The notes: generated by a model from the sequence alone, not told the origin. Shown: positions 1 to 8,856, counted from the stretch's first letter. The stretch is 64,000 nt of DNA from Lachnospiraceae bacterium (GCA_022845895.1 AP025573.1:1770501-1834500); one strand, 5' to 3'. Translations and numbers: made by a program.

Positions 1-1
1 C

Positions 2-100
2 GGCGTGATAAAAGCAAATGCAGAAAAAGCACAGTATTTTGCCAATAAGACATTGAGAAAAGTACAGAAAAAAGTCGGATTTCCAGAAAAAATACGATAA
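2..100 (+). CDS. C-terminal end of a tRNA synthetase, probably tryptophanyl-tRNA synthetase (partial)
   Basis: An open frame enters from the left edge and stops at 98-100. It supplies 32 residues ending in VGFPEKIR. The pattern of alanines, ANKTLRKV and a VGF ending resembles the C-terminal helix of bacterial TrpRS, but 32 residues are thin evidence and the catalytic part lies outside the window. It is followed within 6 nt by a perfect palindrome that could end its transcript. Confidence 0.45.
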   Translation, partial: GVIKANAEKAQYFANKTLRKVQKKVGFPEKIR

Positions 101-105
101 TTTTG

Positions 106-147
106 AAAGGGGTCAGACCCCTGCCGCGGCAGGGGTCTGACCCCTTT
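106..147. repeat. 42-bp perfect palindrome, copy 1 (REP-like, terminator position)
   Basis: Two 21-nt arms are perfectly complementary around the central CCGCGG. Each arm contains its own smaller hairpin, GGGGTC-A-GACCCC, so a cruciform with side hairpins is possible. The right flank GCAAATTC is shared, inverted, with copy 2 at 1401-1442. It lies 6 nt beyond the stop codon of the minus-strand flavodoxin gene and also just after the trpS-like stop, so it may act as a bidirectional terminator. Short GGGGTC palindromes of this style resemble REP sequences mobilised by RAYT transposases. No such transposase is in the window. Confidence 0.85.
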
Positions 148-153
148 GCAAAT

Positions 154-660
154 TCAAAGATTATTCAGATAACTTACTAGTGGCTGTAAGTATTCTTTCG
201 AGGTATTGTCATAAGAATGTGATATCCTTTTGTACATCTCGCTATCTTCTCCGTTTGCTTTTTTGATAATCTTACGGAATCCAGCCATCATTATCTTGTC
301 ACCGATTCCCATTTTTTCATAACTTAGGCCCCCGGGCAGATAAAATACCTTGTATTTTTCGCCGTCGTTTTTAAAATTATTCTGGATGGCCGTATCAGTC
401 TCTGCGAGACCGGGCGGAGTGCTTCCTGTTACCATGACAATCCTGTTCTTGCCGTTCAGATTCATTTTTTTGAATGAACCAAGCTTTTGTATCATCCCTG
501 CATGGAACCAGGAGGCGAAGATGACGGTGCCATACGGCGCGAGGTCCAAGGATACGGCCTTTTGAAATGGCATTACGGTACAGCCGGTCATTTCCCCGAG
601 CCATTCGGCATATCTTTTTGTAAATCCTGTCTTTGAATTATAGAGTACGAGTGTCTTCAT
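154..660 (-). CDS. Flavodoxin-domain protein (HemG/flavodoxin-like)
   Basis: The 168-residue product opens with a beta strand and a phosphate loop, LVLYNSKTGFTKRYAEWL, typical of flavodoxins that bind FMN. It also has the second-strand ASWFHAGMIQ segment seen in the flavodoxin_5 (HemG-like) group. No signal peptide or membrane segment is seen, so it should be cytosolic. It overlaps the upstream tetR gene by 23 bp, indicating a two-gene operon. A role in redox stress or electron transfer controlled by the TetR partner is inference. The electron donor and acceptor cannot be read from the sequence. Confidence 0.75.
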   Translation of the reverse strand: MKTLVLYNSKTGFTKRYAEWLGEMTGCTVMPFQKAVSLDLAPYGTVIFASWFHAGMIQKLGSFKKMNLNGKNRIVMVTGSTPPGLAETDTAIQNNFKNDGEKYKVFYLPGGLSYEKMGIGDKIMMAGFRKIIKKANGEDSEMYKRISHSYDNTSKEYLQPLVSYLNNL

Positions 661-1237
661 TAGGTTCCTCCTGTTTGCTGTCAGCTATTATGGAATGGGT
701 AAATATATCCTTTGCCTGGGTGAGCAGATCGTGAACGCGTCCGATATCGGTATCGCTGCCAAGGACAGTAAGGATAAACGATATGCCGGTATTGTAAATG
801 AGCATATTTAGATGAAGCTCCCGGGCCCTTTCTATAGAGATGCCATGCTGCCGGGCGATAAATTCTGCAATCTGTGGATTGGTTTCTTTCTTATATATAT
901 CTTCAAAAGAGTGGATGTCTCCCCTTTTACGCAAAAAATACAGCCGGTACAGGTGGGGCTCCGCCTTCGCAAATTGTGCGTGGGCCATCCCTATGCTCTG
1001 GAACAGGTCATCCTTGTCCAGACGTTCGCTGATGAAGCTCTGGAGATAGCTGCCTGTATAATCGATGACATCCTGCTTCAGGCCGCTCATATTGCGGCAA
1101 TAGCAATAGACAGGCTGCACAGAACAATCAAGCTTCTGGGAAATCCCTTTTACCGTCACGTTCTCAAGACCGCCTTCCCGGGCCAGGCCAAAAGCTGCTT
1201 TGACAACCATGTCTTTCGTAAGTCTTTGTCTTGGCAT
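638..1237 (-). CDS. TetR/AcrR-family transcriptional regulator
   Basis: An N-terminal helix-turn-helix (about residues 1-50: TKDMVVKAAFGLAREGG, then GISQKLDCSVQPVYCYC) is followed by a helical ligand-binding region of about 150 residues. A GTG at 1258 would add seven residues, but the ATG at 1237 is preferred because GGGAG lies about 10 nt upstream and the protein then begins MPRQRLTKDM, as in other TetR proteins. It is the first gene of the operon with the flavodoxin gene. The promoter carries a 21-bp palindrome over the predicted transcription start, consistent with autorepression. The ligand is unknown. Confidence 0.85.
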   Translation of the reverse strand: MPRQRLTKDMVVKAAFGLAREGGLENVTVKGISQKLDCSVQPVYCYCRNMSGLKQDVIDYTGSYLQSFISERLDKDDLFQSIGMAHAQFAKAEPHLYRLYFLRKRGDIHSFEDIYKKETNPQIAEFIARQHGISIERARELHLNMLIYNTGISFILTVLGSDTDIGRVHDLLTQAKDIFTHSIIADSKQEEPNEDTRTL

Positions 1238-1269
1238 ATGTATAATACTCCCTTTCACTAATAAATGAG

Positions 1270-1323
1270 TTATATAAATTATTTATATAAACTGATTATA
1301 TAGCATGCGTAAAAAGTTTGCAA
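1270..1323 (-). promoter_or_regulatory. Promoter and probable TetR operator for the tetR-flavodoxin operon
   Basis: On the minus strand, TTGCAA (1318-1323) and TATAAT (1295-1300) are separated by 17 nt. A palindrome at 1270-1290, with 10-nt arms (TTATATAAAT) around one central base, covers the expected start of transcription. That position is typical for an autorepressor. Confidence 0.65.
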
Positions 1324-1400
1324 GCATATTTTTATGTAAAGGGATATAAAAGAATAAATAGAAAAATAAAGAAAAGAGTCAGATAATTCAAGGAATTTGC

Positions 1401-1442
1401 AAAGGGGTCAGACCCCTGCCGCGGCAGGGGTCTGACCCCTTT
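1401..1442. repeat. 42-bp perfect palindrome, copy 2 (inverted relative to copy 1)
   Basis: The 42-nt core is identical to 106-147. The flank GAATTTGC lies on the left here, as the reverse complement of the right flank of copy 1, so the two elements are in opposite orientation and bracket the tetR-flavodoxin pair. It sits 6 nt downstream of the ABC-F stop codon on the minus strand, exactly as copy 1 sits 6 nt beyond the flavodoxin stop. Confidence 0.85.
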
Positions 1443-1448
1443 CGAAAT

Positions 1449-3083
1449 TTAGTCATCTTCTTCGCTCTGTATGGAGTAGGTCTGTCTCTTTCTTGCCATC
1501 TCGTCGCTCTCCAGGTACTCATCGTATGTCGTTATCTTATCGATGAGTTTTCCGCCTGGTACGATTTCCATGATACGGTTTGCGGTCGTCTGGACGATCT
1601 GATGGTCGCGTGAACTGAACAGCAGGACGCCGGGAAATTTGACAAGCCCGTTGTTGAGCGCCGTGATGGACTCCATGTCCAGATGGTTGGTGGGCTCGTC
1701 CAGAAGGAGGACGTTAGCGCCTGATATCATCATCTTGGACAGCAGGCAGCGGACCTTCTCACCTCCGGACAGGACCTTCACCTTCTTGACGCCGTCCTCG
1801 CCGGAGAAAAGCATACGCCCGAGGAATCCGCGCACGTATGTGACGTCTTTTTCATCGGAATACTGGGTCAGCCATTCCACGATAGTATACTCGTTGTCAA
1901 ACTCGCTTCCACTGTCCAGAGGGAAATAGGCCTGGGATGTCGTGACGCCCCATTTGTAAGTTCCCTCGTCCGGCTCCATCTCGCCGGTGAGAATCTGGAA
2001 GAGTGTCGTCTTAGCAAGCTCGTTGCCGCCGACAAAAGCTACCTTGTCATCGTGGTTCAGGGTAAATGTTATGTCATCCAGTATCTTTTCCCCGTCTATC
2101 GTCTTGCTCAGGCCTTCGACAGTCAGCACTTCATTGCCGATCTCACGGTTCGGGCGGAAGTCGATGTACGGGTACTTGCGGCTGGACGGCTGGATATCGT
2201 CCAGCTCGATCTTCTCCAGCGCACGTTTTCTAGAAGTGGCCTGCTTGGATTTGGAGGCATTGGCGCTGAACCGGGAGATAAATTCCTGCAGCTCCTTGAT
2301 CTTCTCCTCCTTCTTCTTGTTCGCTTCTTTCATCTGACGGATGAGCAGCTGGCTGGACTCGTACCAGAAGTCGTAGTTGCCGGCGTATAGCTTGATCTTG
2401 CCATAATCTATGTCTGCAATCTGTGTACATACCTTATTCAGGAAATAGCGGTCATGGGACACGACGATAACCGTATTGTCAAAATTGATGAGAAACTCCT
2501 CCAGCCATGCGATAGCATCCAGATCCAGATGGTTGGTCGGCTCGTCGAGCAGAAGGATGTCCGGGTTGCCGAATAATGCCTGGGCGAGGAGGACTTTTAC
2601 CTTCTCCGGCCCGTTCAGGTCCTTCATTGCCTTATCATGCAGCTCTGCGTCGATGCCAAGGCCGTTCAGCAAGGTTGCGGCGTCAGATTCCGCCTCCCAG
2701 CCGTTCATGGCTGCAAATTCCCCCTCGAGTTCGCTGGCCTTGATTCCGTCTTCGTCTGTAAAGTCTTCCTTGGCGTAGATGACCTCCTTCTCCTTCATAA
2801 TCTCATACAGCCTGGCGTTTCCCATCATGACGGTATCCAGGACCTTATATTCATCGTATTGGAAGTGGTCCTGCTGCAGAAAAGAAAGACGCTCCCCGGG
2901 AGTGATGATGACCTCTCCCTTAGAAGGCTCCAACTGCCCGGAAAGTATTCTCAGGAAAGTGGATTTTCCTGCTCCGTTGGCACCAATCAGGCCGTAGCAG
3001 TTACCCTCTGTAAACTTGATGTTGACATCTTCGAACAAAGCCTTCTTTCCGACCCGGAGTGTTATGTTGCTTGTGCTTATCAT
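1449..3083 (-). CDS. ABC-F family ATPase (YbiT-like ribosome-associated ABC protein)
   Basis: The 544-residue protein has two ATP-binding cassettes joined by a charged linker (KKKEEKIKELQEFISRF) and no membrane segments, as in ABC-F proteins that act on the ribosomal E site. NBD1 has the Walker A GANGAGKST, a degenerate signature LNGPE and LLLDEPTNHLD. NBD2 has a degenerate Walker A GGNELAKTT, a good signature LSGGE and LLLDEPTNHLD. One composite ATP site is therefore canonical and the other degenerate. It is a stand-alone gene ending at palindrome copy 2. A translation or housekeeping role is more likely than antibiotic resistance, but the sequence alone cannot separate the two. Confidence 0.88.
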   Translation of the reverse strand: MISTSNITLRVGKKALFEDVNIKFTEGNCYGLIGANGAGKSTFLRILSGQLEPSKGEVIITPGERLSFLQQDHFQYDEYKVLDTVMMGNARLYEIMKEKEVIYAKEDFTDEDGIKASELEGEFAAMNGWEAESDAATLLNGLGIDAELHDKAMKDLNGPEKVKVLLAQALFGNPDILLLDEPTNHLDLDAIAWLEEFLINFDNTVIVVSHDRYFLNKVCTQIADIDYGKIKLYAGNYDFWYESSQLLIRQMKEANKKKEEKIKELQEFISRFSANASKSKQATSRKRALEKIELDDIQPSSRKYPYIDFRPNREIGNEVLTVEGLSKTIDGEKILDDITFTLNHDDKVAFVGGNELAKTTLFQILTGEMEPDEGTYKWGVTTSQAYFPLDSGSEFDNEYTIVEWLTQYSDEKDVTYVRGFLGRMLFSGEDGVKKVKVLSGGEKVRCLLSKMMISGANVLLLDEPTNHLDMESITALNNGLVKFPGVLLFSSRDHQIVQTTANRIMEIVPGGKLIDKITTYDEYLESDEMARKRQTYSIQSEEDD

Positions 3084-3336
3084 ACTATCTATCTCCTTAT
3101 CTTTTATCTGATTTCAATGTGCACCTTCCGCGCCCGCAGGAAATGCAATACGTAGACAATGCATATCATTTCTGCATGGGAAGGCCAGGTGCTGTTGATT
3201 AAGCTGCACAACGCCAGTATACACGGACGTTCCATTGCTTATATTATCAAATATGGAAGGAAATAGCAAGGCTAAAGCTATGGGTTGACATTTCAGGCAA
3301 AAACCTTGAAAATACAGTTAGGAGGTGGAAGCCATC

Positions 3337-4428
3337 ATGGACGGGACAAAAGCAAAAAGGCATGGCGAGGCTGAAAATGTAGGGCTGAGCAGCGACGGGA
3401 AAAAAGTCGTCATCATAGACCAGACCGAACTTCCGGCAAGGAAGATTCAGCTGGAGCTCGAAACACCGGGGGAGATGTATGAGGCCATACGGAATCTGAA
3501 GGTACGCGGCGCGCCGGCCATAGGGATCTGCGCGGCCTGCTGCATGTACTGCCTGGCCCGGCAGATAGAGACAGAGGATATGGATACCTTTATGAGAGAG
3601 CTTACGGCTTACGGGGACTACCTCGATTCCTCCAGGCCGACAGCAGTTAACTTAAGCTGGGCCATCCGAAGGATGCTTAAGACGGCCAGGGCACATATGC
3701 AGAAGGGCCGCGGCGGAGTGATTGCCGTGCTTGGCCGGGAATGCCGGAACATACAGGAAGAAGACATCGCTATGTGCAGGGCCATTTCAGAATATGGCCT
3801 GACCCTTATCCGGGAAGGCGACGGCATCCTCACCCACTGCAACGCAGGGCCGCTTGCAACTTCCCGTTATGGTACGGCGCTCGGCCCGCTCATGCTCGGG
3901 GCAGAACGCGGCATGAAGTTCAAAGTATACGCAGATGAGACGAGGCCTCTGCTCCAGGGTGCCAGGCTTACGTCCTATGAGCTGCTGCAGGCTGGAATCG
4001 ATGTGACGCTTATCTGCGACAATATGGCTGCCACCGTCATGAAAAAGGGATGGGTTCAGGCATGCTTCGTTGGCTGCGACCGTGTAGCTGGCAACGGAGA
4101 TACGGCGAACAAGATTGGAACGAACGGCGTCGCGGTTCTGGCGAACTATTACGGCATCCCGTTCTATGTGCTAGGGCCGACATCCACGATAGATACAGAC
4201 TGCCATACAGGCGATGAGATAGAGATTGAACTGAGGGATGATGAAGAGATAAAGAAGAAATATTATAAGCAACCGATGGCTCCGGAAGGCGTGAAGTGCT
4301 ATAACCCGGCATTTGACGTGACAGACCACAGCCTCATAACCGGAATCGTGACAGAAAAAGGCATACTGAGGCCGCCGTATGAGGAAACGATAAGAAAATT
4401 GTTCAAGCAGGAGGAGATAAGAAGATGA
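3337..4428 (+). CDS. mtnA: S-methyl-5-thioribose-1-phosphate isomerase
   Basis: Family landmarks are present: [24 protein letters not shown] with the catalytic Cys, CDNMAA with the catalytic Asp, and [16 protein letters not shown]. MtnA interconverts 5-methylthioribose-1-phosphate and 5-methylthioribulose-1-phosphate in the cytosol, and also accepts 5-deoxyribose-1-phosphate in 5'-deoxyadenosine salvage. The ATG at 3337 lies 11 nt after AGGAGG. An in-frame GTG at 3325 overlaps that ribosome site and is unlikely. It is the first gene of an operon, and its stop overlaps the next start (ATGA). TTGACA at 3285-3290 lies upstream, with a poor -10. Confidence 0.92.
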   Translation: MDGTKAKRHGEAENVGLSSDGKKVVIIDQTELPARKIQLELETPGEMYEAIRNLKVRGAPAIGICAACCMYCLARQIETEDMDTFMRELTAYGDYLDSSRPTAVNLSWAIRRMLKTARAHMQKGRGGVIAVLGRECRNIQEEDIAMCRAISEYGLTLIREGDGILTHCNAGPLATSRYGTALGPLMLGAERGMKFKVYADETRPLLQGARLTSYELLQAGIDVTLICDNMAATVMKKGWVQACFVGCDRVAGNGDTANKIGTNGVAVLANYYGIPFYVLGPTSTIDTDCHTGDEIEIELRDDEEIKKKYYKQPMAPEGVKCYNPAFDVTDHSLITGIVTEKGILRPPYEETIRKLFKQEEIRR

Positions 4429-5270
4429 AGGAAAGAGCTGACTATGAATGCTACAGGAAGAGTGCAGATTATATAAGAGAACGGATTGGGACGCCGCCAA
4501 GTACCGGTGTCGTTCTCGGCACCTGCCTCGGTGAGATTGAACATGAGATTACGGATAAGACAGAGATATTCTATAAAGATATCCCGGATTTCCCTGTCTC
4601 TACAGCACCGGGCCATGCCGGCAAGCTCGTGTGCGGCAAGCTCGGGAACCGACGGGTGCTGTGCATGGCGGGGAGATTCCACCATTATGAAGGGTACAGC
4701 TTTGAACAACTCAGGATGCCAGTCTACGTATTCAAGCTTCTCGGCATCCGCACCTTGATTCTTACGAATGCGGCAGGCGCCGTCAATCTCAACTTTGAGA
4801 CTGGTGATATCTGTGTCATCAAGGATCACATCAACCTGTGCGGGGTATCCCCGCAGCGTGGGGAAAACATCCCGGAATTCGGCGAGCGGTTCTTCAGCAT
4901 GAACGACGTATATACGCCTTCGCTGCGCAAGCTGGCGAGAGAAACGGCTGTAGAGCTTGGATTCTCCCTTCAGGAGGGCACCTACTTTTTCGCGCCCGGA
5001 CCGCAGTTCGAGACGCCGGCAGAAATCCGGGCCATGCGCCTCCTCGGGGCGGATATGGTAGGCATGTCCACTGTCCCGGAGGCGATAACGGCCGCCCACT
5101 GCAGGATGGACGTCCTCTGCCTGTCCCTTGCGACGAATCTGAGTGCGGACAGGGTACTGGACCACGATGTGACGGAAGACGTCAACCAGGTGGAAGATGT
5201 CGTGAGCGGACGGTTCCGTTCCCTGCTGACTGCCATAGTCAACAGGCTGGACGAGGGTGACATATCATGA
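4425..5270 (+). CDS. Purine nucleoside phosphorylase, 6-oxopurine type (probable 5'-methylthioinosine phosphorylase)
   Basis: The 281-residue trimeric-PNP/MTAP-family protein has the phosphate-binding [13 protein letters not shown], the TNAAGAVN motif and MSTVPEA near residues 210-216. The residue that separates inosine-type from adenine-type enzymes is Asn here (SLATNLSA) rather than the Asp of MTA phosphorylases, which predicts a 6-oxopurine substrate. Its neighbours are an MTA/SAH deaminase and MtnA. The inferred chain is deamination of methylthioadenosine (or 5'-deoxyadenosine), phosphorolysis to the ribose-1-phosphate plus hypoxanthine, then isomerisation. Start and stop overlap the neighbouring genes by 4 nt each. 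Confidence 0.88.
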   Translation: MKERADYECYRKSADYIRERIGTPPSTGVVLGTCLGEIEHEITDKTEIFYKDIPDFPVSTAPGHAGKLVCGKLGNRRVLCMAGRFHHYEGYSFEQLRMPVYVFKLLGIRTLILTNAAGAVNLNFETGDICVIKDHINLCGVSPQRGENIPEFGERFFSMNDVYTPSLRKLARETAVELGFSLQEGTYFFAPGPQFETPAEIRAMRLLGADMVGMSTVPEAITAAHCRMDVLCLSLATNLSADRVLDHDVTEDVNQVEDVVSGRFRSLLTAIVNRLDEGDIS

Positions 5271-6535
5271 ATATAAGACTTTACAATGCCAGAATCCTTT
5301 CCATGCGGGAGGGAAGCGGCATAGAAGAGGGAGAAGTATGGGTGGAAGGCAGCCATATCGCTTATATGGGCCCCCGGAAAGATACAGAGACTGTGTGGGA
5401 CAGGGAGATCGATGTAAAAGGCAATGTGGTGATGCCGGGCTTTAAGAATGCCCATACACATTCCGCCATGACGTTCCTCAGGTCGTACGCAGATGACATG
5501 CCCCTTATGGACTGGCTGGACAAACAGGTATTCCCGATGGAGGCGAAGCTTACCCCGGACGATATGTACCATCTGTCCAGGCTGGCGGTCATGGAATACG
5601 TGACGAGCGGTATCACCGCCAATTTTGACATGTATATGGATCCTGTCAGCGTCGCGAAAGCGTCTGCCGACTGCGGATTCAGGACCGTGCTCTGCGGCGC
5701 CATGAACAATTTCAGCCAGTCGCTGAAGGAGGAAGAACAGTGGTATAAGGAGCTGAATTCCTATCATGAGCTTATCCGATTCTGCTTCGGGGCCCATGCG
5801 GAGTATACGACGTCTATGGAATTGCTTCAAGGGCTTGCGGGGCTGGCGCGCAAGTATAAGACGCCGGTGTATCTGCACAATTCAGAGACCAGGGAGGAAG
5901 TGGAGCAGTGTATCGGCAGATACGGCAAGACACCGACCGTACTGCTTGACAGCCTTGGCATCTATGATTACGGCGGAGGCGGCTACCACTGCGTGCATAT
6001 GACAGAGGAGGATCTGGATATCTTTACGGAAAAGGGACTGTACGTAGTGACGAATCCCGGATCCAACACGAAGCTTGCCAGCGGCATCGCACCGATAAGG
6101 AAGATGATGGATAAGGGGATTCCGATTGCCATCGGGACAGACGGTCCGGCAAGCAATAACTGCCTCGACATGTTCCGGGAGATGTTCCTCGTAACAGGGC
6201 TTGCCAAGCTCAGGGAGCACGATGCGTCTGCAGTCGATGCGGCGGATGTGCTCAGGATGGCGACGGTAAACGGAGCGCATGCCATGGGCCTTAAGGACTG
6301 TGACGTGCTGGCAGAAGGCAAATGCGCAGATCTGATCATAGTCGATCTGCATCAGCCTAACATGCAGCCATTGAACAACATAACGAAAAATATCGTATAC
6401 AGCGGCAGCAAACAGAATATAGTGCTTACGATGGTAAACGGGAGCGTACTGTATGAAAACGGCACCTTCCATATAGGAGCAGAACCGGAGGAAGTGTATG
6501 CAAAGGCAAATGAAATCATCGGGCGTATGCGGTAA
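5267..6535 (+). CDS. Amidohydrolase, probable 5-methylthioadenosine/S-adenosylhomocysteine deaminase
   Basis: The 422-residue metal-dependent hydrolase of the MtaD/TrzN group has NAHTHSAM (metal ligands), LHNSET, HCVHM and GTDGPASNN (metal-binding Asp) in the usual order, with the small N- and C-terminal beta-sandwich segments. The family removes the 6-amino group of MTA, SAH or 5'-deoxyadenosine. Overlap with the phosphorylase gene supports a shared pathway whose product, a 6-oxopurine nucleoside, suits that enzyme. The exact preferred nucleoside cannot be fixed from sequence. Confidence 0.87.
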   Translation: MNIRLYNARILSMREGSGIEEGEVWVEGSHIAYMGPRKDTETVWDREIDVKGNVVMPGFKNAHTHSAMTFLRSYADDMPLMDWLDKQVFPMEAKLTPDDMYHLSRLAVMEYVTSGITANFDMYMDPVSVAKASADCGFRTVLCGAMNNFSQSLKEEEQWYKELNSYHELIRFCFGAHAEYTTSMELLQGLAGLARKYKTPVYLHNSETREEVEQCIGRYGKTPTVLLDSLGIYDYGGGGYHCVHMTEEDLDIFTEKGLYVVTNPGSNTKLASGIAPIRKMMDKGIPIAIGTDGPASNNCLDMFREMFLVTGLAKLREHDASAVDAADVLRMATVNGAHAMGLKDCDVLAEGKCADLIIVDLHQPNMQPLNNITKNIVYSGSKQNIVLTMVNGSVLYENGTFHIGAEPEEVYAKANEIIGRMR

Positions 6536-6554
6536 CAGAAAGCGAGGAGTATAG

Positions 6555-7412
6555 ATGAAGAAAGCGACAATCGTACTGGAAGGCGGTGCCACAAGGGGCG
6601 TATTCACGTCAGGCGCGCTGGATTATCTCATGGAGATGGATGTGTATCTGTCACATGTCATAGGGGTCTCCGCAGGAGCGTGCAACGGCGTGGACTACGT
6701 ATCAAGGCAGCCCGGCAGGACGAGAGACTGTATGATACACAAAGAGAAGGAATATGACTATTACTATGGATTTTCAAAGTTCATAAAAGAAAAGAGCCTG
6801 CTCGATATGGACATGGTATTTGACAAATATCCGAATGAAATCTTTCCATTTGATTTTGACACATACTTTGCCTCCGATATGGAATGCGAGATCGTGACGA
6901 CGAACTGCGTGACCGGACAGGCAGAGTATATGAAAGAAGATAAAGACAGAGAGAGGCTCATGAAGCTGTGCAGGGCATCCAGCAGCATGCCCCTCGTCTC
7001 GCCCATCGTGAATATAGACGGCATTCCGTATCTGGACGGCGGACTTGCCGATTCCATACCGGTCAGGAGGGCGTCAGAACTCGGCAATGAGAAGATTGTC
7101 CTCATGCTGACAAGGAATCCGGGCTACCGCAAGAAGATGACTTCAAAGGCGCTGGCCAATGTATACCGCCGGGCCTACCGGAAGTATCCGAACCTGGTCA
7201 GGACGACGATACGGCGGAACTTTGAATACAATAAAACGATGCGTCTCGTCGAACAGATGGAAGAGGAAGGAAGAATCTTCGTGTTCCGTCCGCTCATACC
7301 GACCGTATCAAGACTGGAAAAGAACTACGACACGCTGATGGAATTCTATCAGCACGGCTATCATCTCATGAAAAAGGAATTTGGAAACCTGATGGAATAT
7401 CTCGACAGATAA
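6555..7412 (+). CDS. Patatin-like phospholipase/acyl hydrolase
   Basis: The oxyanion-hole motif GGATRGVFTSG (residues 10-20), the nucleophile elbow GVSAG (near residue 39) and the catalytic aspartate in LDGGLADSIP define a complete Ser-Asp dyad of the RssA/patatin family. At 285 residues it is full-length. No signal peptide is present, so it is probably cytosolic and acts on acyl esters of phospholipids. It follows the deaminase gene by 19 nt and precedes yjbQ by 15 nt, so co-transcription is likely although no metabolic link to nucleoside salvage is obvious. Confidence 0.85.
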   Translation: MKKATIVLEGGATRGVFTSGALDYLMEMDVYLSHVIGVSAGACNGVDYVSRQPGRTRDCMIHKEKEYDYYYGFSKFIKEKSLLDMDMVFDKYPNEIFPFDFDTYFASDMECEIVTTNCVTGQAEYMKEDKDRERLMKLCRASSSMPLVSPIVNIDGIPYLDGGLADSIPVRRASELGNEKIVLMLTRNPGYRKKMTSKALANVYRRAYRKYPNLVRTTIRRNFEYNKTMRLVEQMEEEGRIFVFRPLIPTVSRLEKNYDTLMEFYQHGYHLMKKEFGNLMEYLDR

Positions 7413-7427
7413 CAAGGAGGGAAAAAG

Positions 7428-7832
7428 ATGTATCTATATGAACACAGCATTTCGACAAAAGGGGCACAGCAGATGTCAAAGGTAACGGACATGGTACGTG
7501 AAGATATCAGGAAAAGCGGGCTTAAGCAGGGCATCGTGGTCGTGTACTCGCCTCATACGACGGCAGGGTTCACGATCAATGAAAATGCCGACCCGGACGT
7601 CGTCCATGACATGCTCTGCGGCATGGAACGCGCGGTGCCGACGGATGCAGACTATTATAAGCATGTGGAAGGCAATTCCCATGCACATATCAAGACGAGC
7701 TTCGTAGGCCCTTCCCAGACGCTGATTCTCCACGACGCAGATCTGCTGCTTGGCATCTGGCAGGACTTGTACTTCTGTGAATTTGACGGTCCGAGAAACC
7801 GGAGATTCTATGTAAAGATTATAGAGGGCTGA
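7428..7832 (+). CDS. YjbQ/UPF0047 family protein
   Basis: The 134-residue protein carries the family signatures YSPHTTAGFTINENAD, GNSHAHIKTS and a C-terminal GIWQDLYFCEFDGPR. Members form trimers with conserved His residues and have been linked to weak thiamine-phosphate synthase activity. The physiological role is uncertain. AAGGAGGG precedes the ATG by about 8 nt, and the gene sits in the salvage operon. Confidence 0.88.
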   Translation: MYLYEHSISTKGAQQMSKVTDMVREDIRKSGLKQGIVVVYSPHTTAGFTINENADPDVVHDMLCGMERAVPTDADYYKHVEGNSHAHIKTSFVGPSQTLILHDADLLLGIWQDLYFCEFDGPRNRRFYVKIIEG

Positions 7833-7836
7833 TAGG

Positions 7837-8826
7837 ATGGATAACAAGACGTTATTGGAGTTCCTGTCTGTGGCTGAGAAGCTTAAATGTACGGTCAGGC
7901 ACTCCTTCACATCCGGCGGGCGGCAGGAGAGCGTGGCGGAACATGTGTACCGTCTCTGCGTCTTCGCGTGGCTTGTGCTGGATGAGTTCCCTGAGCTGGA
8001 TAAGGAGAAGGTGATGGAGATGTGCCTGTTCCACGACCTGGGCGAGGCCGTAACCGGTGATATACCATGCTTCGAGAAGAGGGAAGAGGACCGCCAGGCT
8101 GAGGAGAGCGCCGTACGGCGTGTAACTAAGATGCTTCCGGCGGACAGAAGAAAGAGGCTTGACGCCCTCTATGATGAGCTGGAGGCGGGCAGGACAGGAG
8201 AGGCTGAGCTTGTCCATGCGCTTGACAAGATGGAAGCTCTCATACAGCATAATGAAGCTCCGATTGACACATGGCTGCCACTGGAATATGACCTCCAGCT
8301 TACATACGGGCAGCAGGAGGCAGAGGCATTTCCTTATACGAGGCGGCTCAGGAAGGCGGTGGAGCAGGACAGCATCGATAAGATAGCGAAAGAGAGAGAG
8401 GAAAAGCAAGACGGAACAGAAGCGTTCCATGTGAGCAGGGACAAGGAAAAGCTGGACTTTGGACGCATCGTGCAGCTGATGCGCCAGTCTTACTGGGCCG
8501 GGACGCGCTCGGAAGAGATGATCAGGAAGGCGATGGAAGGTTCCGTCTGCTATGGCGTGTATGACAGAGAAGGATACATGGTCGGATATGCCCGTATTAT
8601 TACCGACTTTGCCACTACTTTCTATCTGATGGATGTGATTATCGACGAGGACTACAGGGGGAAAGGGCTTGGCACGCTGCTGATGGATGCTGTCATGGAG
8701 GACGTAGGCAGCCTGCACGGAGTGCTGCACACAGATGACGCGAGTAAATTCTATGAAAGATATGGCTTCAGGCGTGACGAAAGAAGGCAGGAAGTATTGA
8801 TGGAAAAGGAGCGTCAGGACTTCTAG
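7837..8826 (+). CDS. HD-domain phosphohydrolase (YfbR/HDDC2-like) fused to a GNAT acetyltransferase
   Basis: Residues 1-185 form an HD domain: RQESVAEHVYR supplies the first metal His, LFHDLGEAVTGDI the HD pair, and HALDKMEALIQ the distal Asp. This matches 5'-deoxynucleotidases of the YfbR/HDDC2 group. After a charged linker (AKEREEKQDGTE) residues 197-329 form a GNAT domain with the acetyl-CoA loop DEDYRGKGLGTLLM and the YERYGFRR end. One uninterrupted frame with a single ribosome site supports a real fusion. Nucleotide dephosphorylation is a plausible tie to the preceding salvage genes. The acetyl acceptor is unknown. Confidence 0.82.
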   Translation: MDNKTLLEFLSVAEKLKCTVRHSFTSGGRQESVAEHVYRLCVFAWLVLDEFPELDKEKVMEMCLFHDLGEAVTGDIPCFEKREEDRQAEESAVRRVTKMLPADRRKRLDALYDELEAGRTGEAELVHALDKMEALIQHNEAPIDTWLPLEYDLQLTYGQQEAEAFPYTRRLRKAVEQDSIDKIAKEREEKQDGTEAFHVSRDKEKLDFGRIVQLMRQSYWAGTRSEEMIRKAMEGSVCYGVYDREGYMVGYARIITDFATTFYLMDVIIDEDYRGKGLGTLLMDAVMEDVGSLHGVLHTDDASKFYERYGFRRDERRQEVLMEKERQDF

Positions 8827-8856
8827 AAAGGAAGCAGGACGCATCACAAGACAAGT

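Noticed and set aside
3285..3313. Promoter for mtnA
   Set aside because: TTGACA is perfect, but the -10 at 17 nt is GAAAAT, too poor to list as a feature.
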